From the NCBI RefSeq assembly GCF_030271535.1, contig NZ_JASCXJ010000001.1:310001-374000 (forward strand): a DNA stretch of 64,000 nucleotides, given 5' to 3'. The position numbers and the translations under genes are program-made. Below are positions 60,837 to 64,000 of the stretch, in pieces. The notes beneath the pieces were generated by a model. The model saw nothing but the letters and a program-made list of their open reading frames with translations, was not told the DNA's origin and ran no database searches. Each line of letters opens with the position of its first letter. Positions within the stretch are counted from its first letter, which is position 1. Source of the stretch: Nocardiopsis sp. ATB16-24. GTDB lineage: Bacteria > Actinomycetota > Actinomycetes > Streptosporangiales > Streptosporangiaceae.

Positions 60837-61646
60837 ATGTCACATACTCCCCCCGTCACCGGTGACGATCGCATCAACACCTCCGAACCGCACTCGGCAC
60901 GTATCTACAACTACTGGCTGGGCGGTAAGGACAACTACCCCGCCGACCGGGCGATGGGCGACCAGATCCTGTCCGTCCTGCCCATGATCGGCGAGATGGC
61001 CGTGCAGAACCGGGCCTTTCTGCGACGCACCGTGCGCTTCCTGGCCGTCGAGCGGGGCATCCGCCAGTTCCTGGACGTGGGAACGGGCCTTCCCACCGCC
61101 GACAACACCCACCAGGTCGCCCAGTCGGTGGCGCCCGACTCCAGGATCGTCTACGTCGACCACGATCCGCTGGTACTGACACACGCCCGGGCCCTGCTGA
61201 CCAGTACCCCCGAGGGACGCACCGACTACGTCGAGGCCGATCTTCGCGACCCCGACACCATCCTGCGCGAGGCCTCCCGCACCCTGGACCTGGACCGCCC
61301 GGTGGCGCTCACGTTGCTGGGGGTGCTCTTCCACATCCCCGACGACTCGGCGTACACGATCGTTCGGCGGCTGATGGACGCGCTTCCCTCGGGAAGCCAT
61401 GTGGTGCTGACGCACTCCACCAACGCGGCCACCGGGGAGGCCATGGAGGAGGGGGTGCGCCAGTGGAACGCGGCCTCCTCCAACCCGATCACGCTGCGCA
61501 CCCTCGAACAGATCGAGCGGTTCTTCGACGGCCTGGAACTGGTGGAACCGGGGGTGGTGTCCATCCCGCTGTGGAGGCCGGAGGAGTCACGGATCGGCAG
61601 CCCGAGGATCATGGACGAGTTCGGCGCGGTCGCACGCAAGCCCTGA
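60837..61646 (+). CDS. SAM-dependent methyltransferase, DUF574/Methyltransf_19 family
   Basis: The 269-residue protein begins with the family hallmark NTSEPHSARIYNYWLGGKDN and NYPADRA, followed by FLDVGTGLPTADNTHQVAQ, VYVDHDPLVLTHARALL, and DADLRDP-like EADLRDPDTIL. This actinomycete-specific methyltransferase family is usually present in many copies; some members act in secondary metabolism, most have unknown substrates. AAGG precedes the ATG. Confidence 0.9.
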   Translation: MSHTPPVTGDDRINTSEPHSARIYNYWLGGKDNYPADRAMGDQILSVLPMIGEMAVQNRAFLRRTVRFLAVERGIRQFLDVGTGLPTADNTHQVAQSVAPDSRIVYVDHDPLVLTHARALLTSTPEGRTDYVEADLRDPDTILREASRTLDLDRPVALTLLGVLFHIPDDSAYTIVRRLMDALPSGSHVVLTHSTNAATGEAMEEGVRQWNAASSNPITLRTLEQIERFFDGLELVEPGVVSIPLWRPEESRIGSPRIMDEFGAVARKP

Positions 61647-61668
61647 TCAAAGCCCGGGCGGTGGAGGC

Positions 61669-62142
61669 TCAGGCTCCGCCCAGGGTGACGCCGGGCAGAC
61701 GGGTGGCGACCCACTGGTCATCGGAGTCCTGGCGCATCTCCAGGGTGCCGTGGTCCTCGTCGGGATGGAGCAGGGTGACCGTGGCGATGGGCACGTCTCC
61801 TCCGAGGTCGGTGTCCATGACGATCTCACCGACCTCGACGTCCTCGCCTCCCCCAAGGGACTCCGAATACGAGACGAAGGCCGTGACACAGTCGTCGGCG
61901 CCTTGGGCCTCCTCCAGCACCGCCCGTGTGGCCTCGTCCATCAGCGCGCAGCCCGCCTCGCCGTCGGCCGCCTGGAGGGAGGCGACGAAGCCCTCGGCCG
62001 CGCGCGACACCTCCGCCTCGTGCTCCCCGCCCGTCCCGGTGTCGGCCTCGACGGCCTGTTCGGGGGCCTCCTCCTCCCCGGAGCAGGCCGTGACGGACAG
62101 CACCAGGACCAAGGGCAGTGTGAGCAGCGGGGATCGCTTCAT
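61669..62142 (-). CDS. Secreted lipoprotein of unknown function
   Basis: The 157-residue precursor has a signal peptide MKRSPLLTLPLVLVLSVTAC ending in a lipobox cysteine, an acidic linker (SGEEEAPEQAVEADTG), and a folded part with two cysteines (GCALMDEATRAVLEE, DDCVTAFVSY) that probably form a disulfide. The pattern resembles NTF2-like extracytoplasmic domains. AAGG precedes the ATG. Confidence 0.75.
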   Translation of the reverse strand: MKRSPLLTLPLVLVLSVTACSGEEEAPEQAVEADTGTGGEHEAEVSRAAEGFVASLQAADGEAGCALMDEATRAVLEEAQGADDCVTAFVSYSESLGGGEDVEVGEIVMDTDLGGDVPIATVTLLHPDEDHGTLEMRQDSDDQWVATRLPGVTLGGA

Positions 62143-62241
62143 GGGGGTACCTTTCGCGGGAAGGGGCGTCTCGCCCGCACCATTGTTACCGCATCACCCC
62201 GCTCCGTGACCAGTGGTGTGGAGGGCGGCCGGCCACAGTGA

Positions 62242-62280
62242 CCCCAGCGTCACCGTCGATGGTCGACGATGACGCTGGGG
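62242..62280 (-). terminator. Long hairpin downstream of the LLM oxidoreductase gene
   Basis: CCCCAGCGTCA and TGACGCTGGGG are perfect arms, and the inner CGTCG/CGACG also pair, so 39 bases fold with only one mismatch. It lies between two minus-strand genes, after the stop of the flavin oxidoreductase. Confidence 0.7.
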
Positions 62281-62337
62281 GCAGGATCGCCGTGGGTCGG
62301 GTCCCCACGTCACCCCGGTACCGACCGGCGCCCGTAC

Positions 62338-63303
62338 TCAGTCCCGTGGGGCCAGGGCGCGCACGACGGCGGCCGGGTCCTTGCCCGACGTCCCGATCGG
62401 CGCGATCACCGGCGTGGTCACCCCGTTGTCCGCGTAGGCCCGGATGCGTTCGCGACAGTACTCCGCGGGCCCGTGGACGATCAGCTCGTCCACCACCGAG
62501 TCCGGGATCGCGGCCAGTGCTCCCTTACGGTCGCCCTCCTCCCACGCCTTCCACATCGGGTTCAACTCCTCGCGCCCCAACCACTCGTGGAAGGCCCGGT
62601 AGACCGGGACGTTGAGGTAGGCGGAGATGGCCCAACGGCCGATCCCGCGGGCGGTCTCCGCGTCGGTGTCGGGAATGGCGAAGATCCGCGCGACGATCTC
62701 CTTGTCCTCCCCGTACTGACGCACGTAGGGGGCGACCGTGCGCACGTCCTCCGCCGAGAGCCAGTTGATGATGGCGCCGTCCGCCTCACGTCCCGCGAGC
62801 TTGAGCATGCCCTGGCGCAGAGCCGCGACGAACAGCGGCGGGGCCTGGTCGGGCACGGCTCCGAGCGTGAAGCCCTGGACACCGAAGGTGTCGTATTCGG
62901 CCTTGACCTTCTCTCCGGTGAGGGCGGATCGCAGGAAGCGCACGGTGTCGCGGACCTTCTTGTACGGCTCTTCGAAGGGGATGGAGTTCCACCGCTCCAC
63001 GATCACGTTGGAGGAGGTCCCCACGCCCAGGCAGAACCGGCCCGGAGCGGCGGCGGCCATGGTGGCCGCGCTCATCGCCAGGGTCGCGGGGCCACGGGTG
63101 TACACGGGCACGATCGCGGTGCCGAGACGCAGTTCGGGGGCCCACACACTGGCCAGGGCCAGTGGTGTGAAGGCGTCCGTGCCGTTGGCCTCGGCCGACC
63201 AGGCGTCGGTGTAGCCGAGGTCGGGCATCCCCTCGATGATGGCCCGTTGATCGGGGAGCGCAACGCCCTCCAGCGGAATGGTGATGCCCCAGCGAGTGGT
63301 CAT
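62338..63303 (-). CDS. LLM class F420-dependent oxidoreductase
   Basis: The 321-residue luciferase-like TIM barrel has MTTRWGITIPLEGVALPDQR, LRLGTAIVPVYTRGPATLAM, PGRFCLGVGTSSNVIVERWN and a C-terminal VIHGPA-like ELIVHGPAEYCRERIRAYAD. The GVGTSS region and overall layout suit the actinobacterial F420-using subgroup, though FMN cannot be excluded. GGGAG precedes the ATG. Substrate is unknown. Confidence 0.88.
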   Translation of the reverse strand: MTTRWGITIPLEGVALPDQRAIIEGMPDLGYTDAWSAEANGTDAFTPLALASVWAPELRLGTAIVPVYTRGPATLAMSAATMAAAAPGRFCLGVGTSSNVIVERWNSIPFEEPYKKVRDTVRFLRSALTGEKVKAEYDTFGVQGFTLGAVPDQAPPLFVAALRQGMLKLAGREADGAIINWLSAEDVRTVAPYVRQYGEDKEIVARIFAIPDTDAETARGIGRWAISAYLNVPVYRAFHEWLGREELNPMWKAWEEGDRKGALAAIPDSVVDELIVHGPAEYCRERIRAYADNGVTTPVIAPIGTSGKDPAAVVRALAPRD

Positions 63304-63549
63304 GGAGACTCCCTGTCAGTGTTGGAACCGAATCCGATTCTCCTGCCGTGCCGACAGCACCGTACCGCCCGGTCGGTCTGTTGTCTTGAGGCGCCCTCTC
63401 CCTTCTTCTCTTCCTCCGACACGTGAGCCTCTCCTGGGACGTGCGCGCCCTTCGGGGCGTATGTTCGTAGGGCCTGCGTCCGTCGGCCTCCCGTGGGAGG
63501 TCCGGCCAGGCGGCACGAGAGCACCCAGACGAACGAAGGAGGCCCCTTC

Positions 63550-64000
63550 GTGGCCACGCCACCCTCCCCCTACGACTTCCTGCCCCGGATCGCGTCGTTC
63601 ACCGTCACCAGCAACGATGTGGCCGACGGGCAGACCCTGCCCAAGGCCCAGGTCAGCGGGATCATGGGCGCCGGAGGAGAGGACGTCTCACCACATCTGT
63701 CCTGGAGCGGGTTCCCCGAGACCACACGCAGCTTCGCCGTCACCTGCTTCGACCCGGACGCTCCCACCGCCAGTGGTTTCTGGCACTGGGCGGTGGCCGA
63801 CATCCCCGTCGACGTCACCGAGTTGGCGCCTGGCGCGGGAGACGGTTCCGGCCTGCCGGAATCGGCGATCACCCTGCGCAACGACGCCGGTTCGCACCGG
63901 TACATCGGTGCGGCCCCGCCACCCGGACACGGTCCGCACCGGTACATCTTCGCGGTGCACGCCGTGGACGTCCCGAGCCTGGGACTGGACGCTTCGGCGA
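63550..64000 (+). CDS. YbhB/YbcL (PEBP) family protein, 3' end outside window
   Basis: AAGGAGG lies seven bases before a GTG at 63550, and the frame stays open to the window end (150 residues). It contains the PEBP ligand-pocket motifs [31 protein letters not shown] and [13 protein letters not shown]. Bacterial members are small cytoplasmic or periplasmic proteins related to Raf kinase inhibitor; their role is not well defined. Confidence 0.9.
   Translation, partial: MATPPSPYDFLPRIASFTVTSNDVADGQTLPKAQVSGIMGAGGEDVSPHLSWSGFPETTRSFAVTCFDPDAPTASGFWHWAVADIPVDVTELAPGAGDGSGLPESAITLRNDAGSHRYIGAAPPPGHGPHRYIFAVHAVDVPSLGLDASA

Overview
The window is high-GC DNA with GTG and TTG starts, frequent four-base start/stop overlaps, a desferrioxamine-type siderophore operon under iron boxes, an F420-type flavin oxidoreductase, and XRE/DUF397/ATPase sets. 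This is typical of filamentous Actinomycetes. I infer Streptosporangiales, probably a Nocardiopsis-like organism, but no rRNA or marker gene is present to prove it. All functions are inferred from translated sequence and family knowledge; no database search was run.

Layout. 0-2.3 kb: the 3' end of a B12-dependent acyl-CoA mutase, a helical-backbone B12/metal receptor and two small membrane proteins. 2.5-9.2 kb: a DedA protein, a heterodimeric ABC exporter preceded by a short leader ORF, and an M3 oligopeptidase. 9.3-13.8 kb: a ferric-reductase-like membrane protein facing a copper/heme operon (membrane protein, SCO, Tat-exported DyP peroxidase, PCuAC). 14.5-15.6 kb has no convincing gene and leads into two overlapping iron boxes and desABCD (15.7-21.3 kb), which has no adjacent desEF-like genes. 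21.4-24.2 kb: two SDRs around a TetR gene with a 23-bp operator-like palindrome. 24.4-29.9 kb: a secreted GHL10 hydrolase and pyruvate carboxylase, separated by hairpins and one solitary CRISPR-type repeat. 30-37 kb: sirtuin, epoxide hydrolase, a regulator/serine-hydrolase/membrane operon, AhpD-like protein and MATE exporter.

37-42.3 kb looks like an accessory island. It holds an ATPase/XRE/DUF397 regulatory set with a perfect 14-bp inverted repeat, an NADP dehydrogenase, and a compact operon made of the C-terminal end of a radical SAM/SPASM maturase, a 55-residue peptide with FDN-WDN-WDN-WDN-WSK motifs, and a pentapeptide-repeat protein. I read this as a triceptide (cyclophane RiPP)-like locus that has lost most of its maturase. 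Beside it lies a fragment of the 3' end of gltX, which suggests a recombination junction. This is the most novel item in the window.

42.3-50.7 kb: TetR/acyl-CoA dehydrogenase pair, FKBP isomerase, mannose-6-phosphate isomerase, GNAT, TetR/MFS drug-efflux pair with tandem operators, and a MoeA-like gene. 50.9-51.3 kb: tRNA-Gly, tRNA-Cys and tRNA-Val, a textbook terminator and a large inverted repeat. 51.4-55.2 kb: an ABC exporter behind a fused AttH/CrtC-polyprenyl synthetase gene that is broken at a run of seven C. 55.5-64 kb: Tat-exported tyrosinase, NmrA-type reductase, winged-helix protein, aldo/keto reductase, SAM methyltransferase, lipoprotein, LLM flavin oxidoreductase and the start of a PEBP-family gene.
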